The translations under genes and the position numbers were made by a program. From Setomelanomma holmii (lineage: Eukaryota > Ascomycota > Dothideomycetes > Pleosporales > Phaeosphaeriaceae), in the NCBI GenBank assembly GCA_010015745.1, contig ML978175.1:62001-126000 (forward strand): a stretch of 64,000 nucleotides of DNA, in the 5' to 3' direction. The notes beneath the pieces are model-generated. The model did not search any database. It saw nothing but the letters and a program-made list of their open reading frames with translations, and was not told the origin of the DNA. Of this stretch, positions 34,136-45,018 are shown piece after piece. How positions within the stretch are numbered: the first letter of the stretch is position 1; each line of letters begins with the position of its first letter.

Positions 34136-35641
34136 ATGAGTCGCGAATTACACGATGGCGCACACGATCTCAAAGCCGTCGATGACCTCAGTCCGAGCCG
34201 AGACGACACGCAAACGGCCGCAACTTCGAGCGTCACATCTATAGCGAACAATACTGGAGATATGCTGGCGGATCCGTTTGACTATCGGGCACAAGATTCA
34301 CCATGGGGAACAGATTTCGTCTTTTCTCTTCCGGAGTTCCGCTATGATAGCATACATGATCTCTTAGGCCAAGACACTCATTCTCAAGCTCAGGCGTTCG
34401 ACATTCCATGGTCGAGTACTCATCTCAACTATGGCTCTTATCTCGACCTTGGCGAACCTTCGGACTCTCAAACTGCATTCGAGCAGAGTACCCAGCCACT
34501 CACATATGCGAGCGCCTCCACTTCCAACTATCTCGGATCGCACCCTTCATCTTGGATTGGATCTTTAGAATCACAATATTCTCTCTCATGCGAGACTGAA
34601 GCATCTCCCGCTTTAGGCGGAAGTACAGTGTCAACAACATCCAGCGCGTCTGCCGATGTTCTTAGTTGTCACACCTGTGGTGCCAGATTCACCGGACGAT
34701 ATCGACGGGGTAATCGTGCAAGACACGAGAGGCTTAATCATGGTTCCAACAAAACTTATCATTGTGAAGCTGCTGGTTGTGAGAAGACCTTCCTTCGACA
34801 AGACGCCCGCTTGAAGCATTATAGGAAGCGACATCCAGACCTCGCTCGTAATTGCGGTCCTACGACAAGGAGACACTCGGTATGGCAAGACCTTGGCACT
34901 TCGTCAACCGACAAGGATCAAGACCGTGATCTTCTCACTACGAAACATGCCAAGCTATCATTGACCCAGGAGCCACCTGAATATGACGATGTACTCGCAT
35001 ACACCACATTGAAACAAGAATCGACACGGCAGGAAGATTCAAGTATGACTTCCGTGGACAACACGCCTGGGTCAGATACGCTGGAATTGGCCGAGGTGAA
35101 AGGACACAGCGCCACATCCAGTGCGGCCGGCGAAAGCTCGCTCATATGTATCAAATGTAGAAAGAGTTTCCAACGTCCAGCTGACTTGCGGAGACACATG
35201 CACCAACACGAGGATCCGAAGTTTTCTTGTGAGGCCCCTGGCTGTGTGCGGACGTTCTACCGCAAAGACAAACTAAGGGATCACGTTGACAAAATGCACG
35301 ACGGAACAGTCACTACAAATAAGGACGGATCTCTTCAGGTTGGCATTCCAAACGAGACGCTGGTTCCTCAGCCAGCAACGCTGCATATTTGCTCAAACTG
35401 TGGCAAACATTTTGAGACTCAAGGCCAACTCAATCGACATGTCAAAACACATTCGAAACCGTATCAATGTGACGAGTGCGAAAAAAGCTTCGCTCTAAAT
35501 GCCGATCTTAAGCGACACAAGGCGTCGCATGCATCTGCTCAAGAGGCCGCTTGCCACTGCGAAGTTGAAGGCTGCGATTTCGAGACCCTTCGTCGAGATA
35601 ACCTGCGTCGCCATATGAAGAACCAACATGGGGTACCCTGA
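34136..35641 (+). CDS. Seven-finger C2H2 zinc-finger protein
   Basis: Single exon, 501 residues, from ATG 34136. A Ser/Thr/Asp-rich N-terminal 170 residues resembles an activation or regulatory region. Then come seven C2H2-type fingers in two groups. Group one: CHTCGARFTGRYRRGNRARH (longer spacing) and CEAAGCEKTFLRQDARLKHY. After an acidic linker, group two: CIKCRKSFQRPADLRRHMHQ, CEAPGCVRTFYRKDKLRDHV, CSNCGKHFETQGQLNRHVKT, CDECEKSFALNADLKRHKAS and CEVEGCDFETLRRDNLRRHM. Fingers with the CxxxxC spacing (C-EAAG-C, C-EAPG-C, C-EVEG-C) alternate with CxxC ones. Most likely a sequence-specific DNA-binding regulator in the nucleus. The target is not predictable from sequence. Confidence 0.9.
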   Translation: MSRELHDGAHDLKAVDDLSPSRDDTQTAATSSVTSIANNTGDMLADPFDYRAQDSPWGTDFVFSLPEFRYDSIHDLLGQDTHSQAQAFDIPWSSTHLNYGSYLDLGEPSDSQTAFEQSTQPLTYASASTSNYLGSHPSSWIGSLESQYSLSCETEASPALGGSTVSTTSSASADVLSCHTCGARFTGRYRRGNRARHERLNHGSNKTYHCEAAGCEKTFLRQDARLKHYRKRHPDLARNCGPTTRRHSVWQDLGTSSTDKDQDRDLLTTKHAKLSLTQEPPEYDDVLAYTTLKQESTRQEDSSMTSVDNTPGSDTLELAEVKGHSATSSAAGESSLICIKCRKSFQRPADLRRHMHQHEDPKFSCEAPGCVRTFYRKDKLRDHVDKMHDGTVTTNKDGSLQVGIPNETLVPQPATLHICSNCGKHFETQGQLNRHVKTHSKPYQCDECEKSFALNADLKRHKASHASAQEAACHCEVEGCDFETLRRDNLRRHMKNQHGVP

Positions 35642-36264
35642 GAGCTGGCAACGAACCTGCGTGCCTCGAGCTCTCAAGTTGAGCTAGAGCTTCAGCCGCC
35701 ATAATCACGCCATGATAGGGAGCGGAGGGAGACGTAAGTGTCGATCGATCAGACAATCCTCAAAGAACTTAGAGATGCCAATAAGTAAAACCACAAAACA
35801 AGTCCCTAGAGTGCCTCAAGCTGTTTTATGCCTGCTCTTTGTCGTGGCTGTGAACTTGCGCGCCATTCTTTGCTCGCATGAGAGCTACGAGCATTGAGAA
35901 AGCTGTGCCCAGGTATCAACGCCCATTACTCTTACATAGTGCATCTAGAGGCTCGCACATTGACTAATACTTCACATGTGCTCAGCTGCAGACAAGCTCA
36001 CGCATGGAAGCGCAGCTTCTTCTCTACCCTGAGCTTTCATGCACCGACCTCTCAATAAGAAACATTGGCGAAGTATGATGATCATTGTCTAGCCCTTCTG
36101 ATACCGCTCGCACATTTGGGACGTTGGCGCCGGTGTGTATATCTTCAATGAGTGCCTGGTTTACACACAACATTGATTTTGAGATTTACGCTAGCATGCT
36201 GGAAGATGGGATTCGCGCTATTTGGCAGAAAGATTTTATATCTCTATAGTAGACTTTGTCTATT

Positions 36265-36299
36265 CTATAGTACTCTAGAACTTTCTAGAGCTACTATAG
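36265..36299. repeat. AT-rich imperfect inverted repeat
   Basis: CTATAGTACTCTAGAA (36265-36280) and TTCTAGAGCTACTATAG (36283-36299) pair over 16 bases with one bulge. It sits in an AT-rich patch at about 36230-36350, and another CTATAGTAG lies at 36244. Confidence 0.75.
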
Positions 36300-37169
36300 A
36301 AGTTTTCTAAGATTTTTTAGCTAAGATCTTGTTGTAGAGAAAAGCTAATCGTGCGACTGCATGTGGTCATAATAGCAGACAGACTTAGAGAAGCGTTGCA
36401 TCATCCAATAACACTGGCAAACCCCACAATGTGTCTGCTGCACATGAAAATCGTGGTTTTCAAGAGAGGGTTAAACATATCAAGGAAGGGTTGAAGATTG
36501 ACTGATTACTTGAAATCCCTCATTCTTGTCTCGCCTTCTTTCCATTCATTCAAATTGTCCCTGTCGTGAAATTTGCGAGTTGCGAAGTTATGGATGTTGA
36601 GAAAATTGCCTGTACCCAAGCATCAGCTTCCAAACCTATCTTTCCAGATTGGAGATTGATGTCTGAGAGCCCTGTCTTTCCTAGAATTGAACAGCGCAAG
36701 TCATATTGCTACATTCTATGGTCTACACGAACAAGATTCATCCTCCAAATGAACAAAACGACTCTAAGCTGCGAGCGCCAGCACTCCTCTGATGAGCAGC
36801 AACGAAAGGTTAGAAAGGCGTATGCAAATCAACCGCACATGTCTGGAAGAAAGGAGCGCTAAACACTGATAAGACTAGCGACTCAAAGCGGCCTGATGTG
36901 ATGCGATGGTCGTGTCATGCAAGGAAGGAAGAGAGGGGAGCAATGAGGATAGGTGTGAAGAGGTGAACGGATTTACTGAAGAACCTTGGAAAGAAAAGAA
37001 GTTGCCAAACAGAAGGATGGAAACTCTGAAGAGATAATTCTCAAATGAACAAGGTCGCGAGAGCGCGCGAAGAAAGCAGAGGCTAAAAGTACAGAGTCTC
37101 GAAGAATGGATAATGAGTGTAACGGAGAAAGGCTAGAGCAGATCTTGAAGGTTTACGAGCGCGCGACAA

Positions 37170-37433
37170 GCAGTGTCATAGCAAGATAAAAAGAGACCCT
37201 AGTTTGGACAAAGCAGTATCATAGTAGGACGAAAAGAGACAATAGTATGGACCGCGAAGCATCATAGGAAGATGAGAAGAGACGACAGCATGGACAGAGA
37301 AGCGCCACAGTAGGATGCAAAGTTTTTATCACCATATCTATAGAAGCATCATAGTAGGATGCAAAGAGCTCAGAAGCATATACACAGAAACCGTAGAGTA
37401 AGATGCAAAGAACTACAAGCGTAGACAGAGCAG
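37170..37433. repeat. Minisatellite, six degenerate copies of about 44 bp
   Basis: Units begin near 37170, 37213, 37259, 37302, 37346 and 37390. The common core is GCATCATAGTAGGATGCAAA followed by GAG and a variable part ending GGACAGAGAA or similar. Copies differ at many positions, so the array is old. Confidence 0.8.
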
Positions 37434-38206
37434 CATTAAAAGCGATGTATTGTCCGCCCTCTGCGACCACCCCTACCTTTGCATATCGGAAACTCTGAGT
37501 ATGGCAGCTCAGATATGTCTTGTGACCACATATCGATGAGCTTGTCCTGCTTTAACGTCACGTTTCCTTTTCTCCTCTTCACTGCTCCACCGCATCGTCT
37601 AATCATACTTCGATCTTGATGGGGCTGTGCGCGCCTCACGTCGAGACTTTGTGCTCATCTGCCTGGTTACGACCGTATCTGCCAACGCATGTTTTTCATT
37701 TTTCTTTCCCGACCTCGCAACGCTCAAGAGTCGCCAAATGCGAAGCGAGACTTAAAGTCGCGAAGCGCTTTTTCAAACCCCTAGAGAGGATGGGAATATT
37801 TGTCTACTCCTGCATTGCTCCTTCCTTCTACTTGACGCCTCGCACGATTTTGAGATGATGTCGGAAGGCGCACAGAAACAACCCGGGACGCACCTTCCGA
37901 CATCACCTGGGGATAACGTTCATCTCTCTTCTCGCCCTTTTCTTTCACTTATCTCACTTACTTGTTCACTTATCATCTCTTTTCAGTACGTTCAAGACGT
38001 CCACGGATATTCTCCTTCGCAACCATGCTTACCGCGCCTGAACGCCGAAGGTTCCGCCGATGCTTGCTTCAAGCGGTTTTTTCCCGATCTCGCTGCGATC
38101 AAATTCCATTACAAGCAATCGAAAGTGAGGATTGCTCAGGGCTTTCTCGCAGCACTGACTTCACTTACACCACCAACTACTGACCTTTTTTGTAACCCTG
38201 CCTACC

Positions 38207-38488
38207 ATGTACACCGACAATATTATCATTTACGTTCTTCTGCTAGAAAAGGGAGATCTCACATATGCATATCCTGGATCTGCAACCAGCGAGAGCGGCG
38301 GAGGAAGTGCAAAATGGTCAACGTATGATGGCGAGAACATCCAAACTAAGTCCAATGTTTCACCTCGAGTTCGGCAGTTGATCGTTCAAAGCTGGAGGAT
38401 CAACAAGAAGGGAATCGTTTTCCGCGGAAAGCAACCTTCACTACACCACTTCTACGAAACACGTCAGCTTTTCAAAGCCGTCGAGTAG
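38207..38488 (+). CDS. Doubtful small basic protein
   Basis: A 93-residue frame from ATG 38207 with a basic C-terminus (RVRQLIVQSWRINKKGIVFR). An overlapping frame, 37855-38328, shows another protein-like part (FKRFFPDLAAIKFHYKQSKV) and could be an upstream exon. I could not find a convincing intron joining them. No family is recognised, and chance is a real possibility. Confidence 0.2.
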   Translation: MYTDNIIIYVLLLEKGDLTYAYPGSATSESGGGSAKWSTYDGENIQTKSNVSPRVRQLIVQSWRINKKGIVFRGKQPSLHHFYETRQLFKAVE

Positions 38489-39355
38489 ACCATGTCAGTG
38501 CGACTCGGAATGCGCCAGGTCCCAGAGAAGAATTTCCTTTTTCCCCGGCATCAGACACCTGCGGCGTTGTCGGACCATGTGTCTCTAGTATATCATAAAA
38601 GCAACGCCTGAAGAGTGGCGGAGGGAGGATTCCATACCAACAGCAAGCGCTTAAATACCTAAAGAATTCCTCGAGGCTTCAAGCAGTCCTTAAGTCCACT
38701 CTTAAACTTTGGTGAAGGCATCTAGGCTCACGTTTGACATGAATTTGTGATAGCGAGACTTCACACTCGTACCTACCTAGAGCTGCCGTCGCGAACCGAT
38801 CGGCATCCAGCTCGGCACACAATGCCGCTCTCAGGCTTCTGCCCACCTCATTCCACCAGCGCATCATTCGAGGCCCCTAAAAAGAACACCATGCTTACGA
38901 CGACGTCTGACATCATTATGCTAAGCGTAGGGTCGGAGACAGGATGCGGAAGTGGATTAATTGTGGTGGCGGATGTCATGACGTGTGGTCCGGCGGCGGT
39001 GTTTGATGTTCTCAGGATTTTTACTCGATTGTATCGAGAAACAGTTATTCGATCAAATCAACACAGGAGAAAGCAGGAATAACAATGAAATTACCGGGTC
39101 TAAGGGATGCCCCTCAACTTTGAACCTCACATTGATGTTATATGAGTGCATATCTTGTCTCTCAATATTGTTTGATTGTAGCTGATGTAAATGCCAAAAG
39201 TGTATGCTGCGCATGCTTCATATGCTTGATATGCCAACGCCGTCTATGCTTCACATGCTATGATATATGCGATGACTTCTATCTAAGAAAAACAGCTGAA
39301 TCAACTCAGCGCGCTGCGTCGTCAAGCGACCGCGAAACAACCCTCAGCCATGGAC

Positions 39356-41062
39356 CTATTTGCTCGCCTTTCTCGGCTCAAGCAACAACTTTCCCTTCGG
39401 CCCCGTCTTCTCCGTAAAACCTTCTTCGCGCGTGAACACACGCTGACCGCGTAACCACGTCTCACGCACGACGCCCTTGAGCGTCTTGTTCTGATACGGC
39501 GAGACCTTATTGCGAAACAGCATTGTCGATGGCTCAACCTAATTCACCATTAGCGTTCACACTCACATCGAAAGAGTCAGCACGAACAACTTACCAAGAA
39601 CTCCGCCGCATCGTCAAAAACAACAATATCCGCATCAAATCCAACACCCAAATCACCCTTACTCTTCTCCAGCCCGACCTGCTTGGCAGTGTTCTTACAA
39701 CACCAGCGCACAATCTCCTCAATGCTGAAGTCCTCATCACGCTTTGTGCCTTCCGTCCAGAGAATAGGGAGGCCAAGGCCAACACTTGAAATGCCACCCC
39801 ATGCACTGAAAAAGTCGCCCTTTTCTTCGGGGCCTTCCATCTCGCCCTCGCTGCTCTCGCACGAATCGCAGTCCTTAGCATGGCCGGGCTTGCGGTTCGC
39901 TTCTTTCTTTGGCGGAGCAAGATGAGATGGTAGGAGTTTGATCTCGGGTGTGCAGGGCGAGTGATCTGAGACAACAGTCTGAATAACTCCATCGGCCTGG
40001 TCTTGCAGAAGCTCGGCCCATAGTCCGTCCTGGTTCGATTGCGAGCGGATTGGCGGACAGCACTTGTGTCTTGTGTCGCCTTCTTGGATGCCTTCGGCTG
40101 CGAGTGCGAGGTAGTGGAAACATGTCTCGGCGGTGATCTTGATGCCTTGAGCGTGGGCCTCGCGGAGCATGGGGATGGCTTCAATGGCGGAGAGATGGAC
40201 GATGTGGAGTTGGAGGTCGGGTGCGAGGTGTGCTAGTGAGAGGATCTCGCCTACGGCGCAGGTCTCGAAGGATGGTGGACGAGATTGAAGGAAGGTGTCG
40301 TAGGATGTCAGGGGGCCTTTGGGTGCCATTGGTGGGTGGGAGCGTTGGATGTCGTCGCCAACAGAGTCGGTAATGGGAGGGATCATCTCGGCGTGGAACA
40401 TCAAAGTTGTAGTGGAGTCCTTAAGTTCGAGGAGGGCTTTCTCGATGTCCAACGATGAGATACATGGAAACTCTTCGACCTAATGGGCTGTTAGCGTCAC
40501 GTGTTTGCTAACGTGGAACGAGTATACTTACTCCGCTGTCACACAGGAAACCTTTGAAGCCGCGAACGCCTTCTTTGACTAAGGCTTTGAGCTCGCCAGC
40601 ATTGCCTGGAATTACACCACCGTAAAAGCCTACATCGACCCAGCACTTGCCCTTGGCGGCATCGAGCTTAGTGTGAAGGTTCTCTACCGTAGTGGTTGGA
40701 GGAATAGCGTTCAATGGCATGTCAATAACTGTCGTGACGCCGCCAAATGCAGCCGCCCTGGTACCAGTCCAGAAGCCTTCCCATTCTGTTCGGCCTGGCT
40801 CGTTAAGATGAACATGTGCATCTACCAGACCAGGAAGGAGGATGTGAGGTGAGTAGTCTGTGTACGATGTGCCTTCGGGGAAGTCCGTTGCAGGTAGGAT
40901 TGAGTGAAAGATGGATGTGATCTTGCCGGTCGTGTTCGAGACGACGATGGTCGCTTCGGTAAGTTTGCCAGAAACAACTGCTCTTGACGAGGCCAAGACC
41001 GTGATTGGACGTAACGGTTGGCTATGCGGCATTGGTGGGGGCGTTGTTGCGTGAGGAGCCAT
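39356..41062 (-). CDS. DAL1: Allantoinase
   Basis: Three exons: 40532-41062, 39595-40479 and 39356-39538. The introns are 52 and 56 nt, all phase 0, with GTAAGT donors, giving 532 residues. It converts allantoin to allantoate in purine/ureide degradation, a nitrogen-source pathway in the cytosol. Cyclic-amidohydrolase hallmarks: LPGLVDAHVHLNEPGRTEWE with the metal-binding HxH; the lysine expected to be carbamylated in RGFKGFLCDSGV; a later histidine in TTTLMFHAEM; LQLHIVHLSAI; and the allantoinase SDHSPCTPE aspartate. Length fits eukaryotic allantoinases, with a Ser/Glu/Gly insert (SCESSEGEMEGPEEKGDFF) typical of fungal forms. I chose ATG 41062 because upstream in-frame codons lack an ATG. 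No other ureide gene is adjacent. Confidence 0.95.
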
Positions 41063-43392
41063 TTTGAAGGGTAATATCGAGGGCTGAAGCAACACACGGG
41101 CTTGAAAGAAGGAAAGAATGTGGAGGTGTTTCTAGGTCCGATTCAGGAATCAGTGAGCTATATACAGACGCCCGGTCTCGGTGACGCAGGGAAGGTGGTG
41201 TGGGTGTCTTCGGGTGAGACAGAGATAAGCCCAGATAAGGTAGGTGTAGTGTTGCGCCTCGCACAGTATCGAAGAAGAACGTAAATTTGATAAACAGCGG
41301 ACGCACTGAAGAACTTGAGAAGTATCGGATTTCGTACAACAAAGAGATTGCTGTTCCTGGCTCCAGGTTACGCCCAAATCTGGGGTAAAGCAGGCCCTTA
41401 TCTATCCACTGACGGATATCTGGAACAGCCCCAGACAAACTCATCGTAGCGTCAGGGGAGTGGTACATCGGCCGACTTCCCAAAGTGTTACTCGATCGCT
41501 TCAGGTAGCGTGAGGGACTATGCGAGGTTATCGCGACCGTCTTGGCCTTCATCTCGAACCCGGCTCCTTCTGGTTGACGTTAGTGACGTTACGAAGCACC
41601 ATAGATTACGACGTTGATAACGGCCGCGACAGTCCCAACGTCCTTCCTGAATGGATAGAGCAGACTCATCCAAGCCTGTAAAGTGATTGTAATCATTCTC
41701 AGCTCTCACAGCCCTGTCATTACTGGACCGGAGCGGCGCTGCACTTGACAGCTGTGAAATTCGATTGTTGGGACCGTGCTCATGCACTGATAAGCGTGGT
41801 GGCTTTGTTGTCGTATCGCGCCGGACCCTGATCGGTCAACTCGAGCTAGCGCAGGTTCAACGGCTCCAACGTCATGCTCCGGTTTAAAGCCTACCGAACG
41901 CCCCAGGTTCTGAAGTATTCACAACTGCTCGATTTCCATAACATCGTAGTATTTCGATTGTATTGTGTTGTGTTTGTCTTTCGCAAGGATTTCTTTGGTG
42001 TTCTGCCAGCTTGTTCATTGGGAAGATCGGGCAATGTCGCACCACCGGACTGTGCGCCGACGATGCCGGAGAGGCTGAGATATGTCAGTCAGCGTACCTC
42101 TCAACACGCCTGCATTTCTATTACTCGATCTTCCGCGTCTGATCGAGTAATGATTCAAAAATGGCCCTGCTTACCGAACGACTAGCCTCGAATCCGAGAC
42201 CCTATCGACATCGGAGATGGCCGGGCACGAACTCCCAGGCCCAGGCGCTCAAGTACGCCGTGTTGCCGCATCGGCAGCGTGCAGCAGTACCGCCGTGCTG
42301 TGTTCCTGGATATCTTCACGCACACCGGTACCCATTGAAACAAAGTGGATGAAGGTCAATCTGAAGAGATGGCATACAGGCATACCGTCGGTCCTCGCCG
42401 GTTGTCGTAACGTTTGCGCCCTAGGGTGTACGGCAATGAGCGTCAGCGGCGGAGACACAATGGTGCCGGCCCTGCCATTTATCGAGTAAGAAAAATGTGC
42501 AAGTCTCCAGTAGCGCAACAGAAGTGCGATGACCCGGCCACGACGTCTTCATTCAGCCGGTTATAGCACGAAGTTACAACACGTTCTGGAGCGCACCATA
42601 TGCCTGCCGACGTGTGTATTGGTTAGATGCATTGGCGACACTTGCGTAGCATCCACGATGTCGTGAGCTGCATCGTCAATCCGGAAAGGGGTTTCTGTTA
42701 CGTTGGAGCTTGGAAATCTGCGAGGTCTTGACTCCAGCATGGTGCTTGGGCAGCCGTCCTTGCATTCTGTTGAGCTGGTACGGTTTGAGGGAGGTTTTGC
42801 TGCGTGGCGGCCTGACGAGGATTCTTTCAGTTCCACATATGTTTCGTTACTGCATTCGACCGAAGTTTCACACGGTCTGCTTTGGTGATTGGTGCTTCGC
42901 GGCCTCCTGGATATATTTCCACGACGCTTTTGGATCTTCGAACATGTATCATGATGCCGAGCACATAGGAGCGAAAGCTGGCGGACTTCGGAGATGTGCT
43001 GCACCCAATATCTGTGGCGAGCTGCAGCGCGGCCAATATAGTTTTAGTGTATAGAAGGTACGTCTGGTGATTCGTATCATGTCTCGTGGCAGCATTGAAT
43101 CTTGCTGGTGAAGAGTTCTGCCAGAGATGCAAGATGATGAAGGTGAGGCACTGTGATTTGGGTTCGACAGGATAGCCTGGCTGTCTTCGAGTTCATTCCA
43201 ATGTGCACAGCTGATAGGACATGCAACCGCATGGAACCTGGCCAATGGTGATGATGCGCGACAAGGTATGTTGGTGCCGAATACGTGGGATTGTATAATG
43301 AAACGGAAGTATAGCTAACTCGAATACCTGTTGACCGGCCATAGTGCTCTTTCAGCTTTTCGGCAATTTTGAACGGCCTCCCATGTGAGGAC
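41063..43392. other. Gene-poor region, 2.3 kb
   Basis: Overlapping short frames on both strands (for example 42561-43054), none with family-like character. I see no repeat or RNA gene. Confidence 0.45.
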
Positions 43393-44785
43393 TCAAAAGT
43401 ACTGGTTTAGCGTTGGTCGTTGCTTAGCTGACGACGTCGCCTTTGAGATCTTCGCCGCTGCCATCAATTTGGTACTGGTGTACAGGCTGGCTTGCAGACC
43501 ATACTCTGCGGCTGTCTCCTTATACAGGTCAAGATGGGTGAATGCATCTGACTTGTAATAGATAGGCCTTCCGGAGGGCAAGAGTCCCATTGTATCGAGC
43601 TCCTGCAGCACTCTGACCACATCGTTCTCGTCTCGGAAGTCCTGCGTACAAGTCAGCTAGCCGTTCAGGCTACGTGCGGAGAATAGAATACCTTCGTGTA
43701 GATGCAGATCAGTCGGTCACCCTGATTGCCTTCATCGGTGGCTACCTTGGCCGTAGAACCCAGACGATTATCGATTACACCTTCAACGACTCTCTTCCAG
43801 ACGCGGGTAACGTCAGTCTGACTTGGGAACAGCATCCACTGGTCTTGATGTCAGCACACGATCGCAACGCTGGAAAGCAATCAACAAAATCTGACATAAT
43901 GCCTTGAGTGTCGCGAAATGCTTCACGCACATGTTTCGGCGTTTTTCTACTTACCTTTCCGGAGAGTATCCCACACTCAGCCGCGAGATCAGCGATGCTT
44001 TGTTGCAGCGCTTTGCTCTCTTGGTTCAGGGACTTGTGTAGCACCGCCTTCGACCCATGCATTAGTTTGGCCTGGTTCTGCTGACGAGTCTGGAGTGAAC
44101 GGTCCAGTAAGCTCCTGCCGCGAACTCTGAATTCGTCCTCTCGAGGAGACAATGCTTTGTCGCGAAGGTCTCGATGCGGATTGTGAATCCAGATCCACGG
44201 ACATGTAAAGATTGGAGTGGTTACTGGGGGTAGGCGCCCGACAAAGTCATCGACAGATTCGCCCAGCTGCCACGCATCGGGACAACCCTGGGCGGGATTG
44301 AAGAGTGCTGGCTCGGGTGATGGCTCACGCTTGCGCTTGCCAAGCCTCGCAAGTCGTGCCTCTTCCATAGCTCTTCGATCAAGGAGAAAGTTTGAAGCTG
44401 TCCCGTCGGCCTGAAGCTGTACAGCCATGCCATTTCTTGCCGATGACACTTCTGTTCTGTGAGGGCTTGCCTTTGTCGGTAGCATGATCGCACGACGTGA
44501 CTGGGCTCTCGTTCGTACTAAAATCGAGTTCAAGTCTGTCTTTTGTGAGGGCCCGAAGCATCCAAGATCTGTTTCCCCGGAAGTTGAGTGCAGGCGTTCT
44601 TGTTCGTCTTCGTCGCCTGTGAGTCTGTATGTGAGTAATGTGTAGCGAACGAGCGATCGCGCAATGTTATATGGACATGAGAAGGCGATTGCCTGTTCAG
44701 GCACATGGAGTAGGCAGCGCTTACCGTAGAGACTTGAATCATCCGATATCCATCCCCCTCCGGACACTTGCTCCTCCTCCGCCAT
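43393..44785 (-). CDS. DUF1917/UPF0696 family protein
   Basis: Four exons: 44725-44785, 43955-44616, 43692-43838 and 43393-43641. The introns of 108, 116 and 50 nt are all in phase, giving 372 residues. The family region begins after RPPVTTPIF-type sequence, with CPWIWIHNPH, and continues across the introns with WMLFPSQTDVTRVWKRVVEG, STAKVATDEG, LICIYTKDFRDENDVVRVL and PIYYKSDAFTHLDLYKETAA, which closely follow the DUF1917 (Bles03-like, eIF4E-type fold) pattern. Biochemical function is unknown. It ends RPTLNQYF, resembling a PCNA-interacting (PIP-like) QxxxxYF tail; that is inference. It is divergent with the primase gene across a 233-bp shared promoter, which fits a replication-linked role but does not prove it. 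Confidence 0.85.
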
Positions 44786-45018
44786 AGCTGGACGCGTGCG
44801 AATGAAGGATCATGCCCTCAATAATAGTGAGGTGAAGCAGTCTCAAGTTTGCTTTCGACGTGGTGATGAGGCCTGAGCCGAAAAGGAAGGAGTACTTCTA
44901 CTGTGATTGGCTGAGCATGACAGTGGCCTAAGGTAACGCTGCCCATGCACACGGGTTCTCAATCGCGCTAGTACGCGTCGCGTTTCCCAGCAGCAATGTT
45001 TCCAGCATCATCAATTCC
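44786..45018. promoter_or_regulatory. Shared divergent promoter
   Basis: The 233 bp between the start codons of the DUF1917 gene (minus) and the primase gene (plus) must contain both promoters. No TATA box is obvious. Confidence 0.6.

Larger units (their letters stand above)
35642..39355. other. Repeat-bearing, gene-poor region, 3.7 kb
   Basis: Holds an AT-rich hairpin (36265-36299), a minisatellite (37170-37433) and, at about 39200-39265, a short run of degenerate CATATGCTT-like units. The only candidate genes are small frames at 36566-36862 and 38207-38488. Confidence 0.5.

Noticed and set aside
37219..37470. Hydrophobic minus-strand frame
   Set aside because: It lies on the minisatellite, so its repetitive hydrophobic sequence is a by-product of the array.
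42561..43054. Overlapping short frames on both strands upstream of the DUF1917 3' end
   Set aside because: Each strand is equally open; no family-like motif or splice structure.
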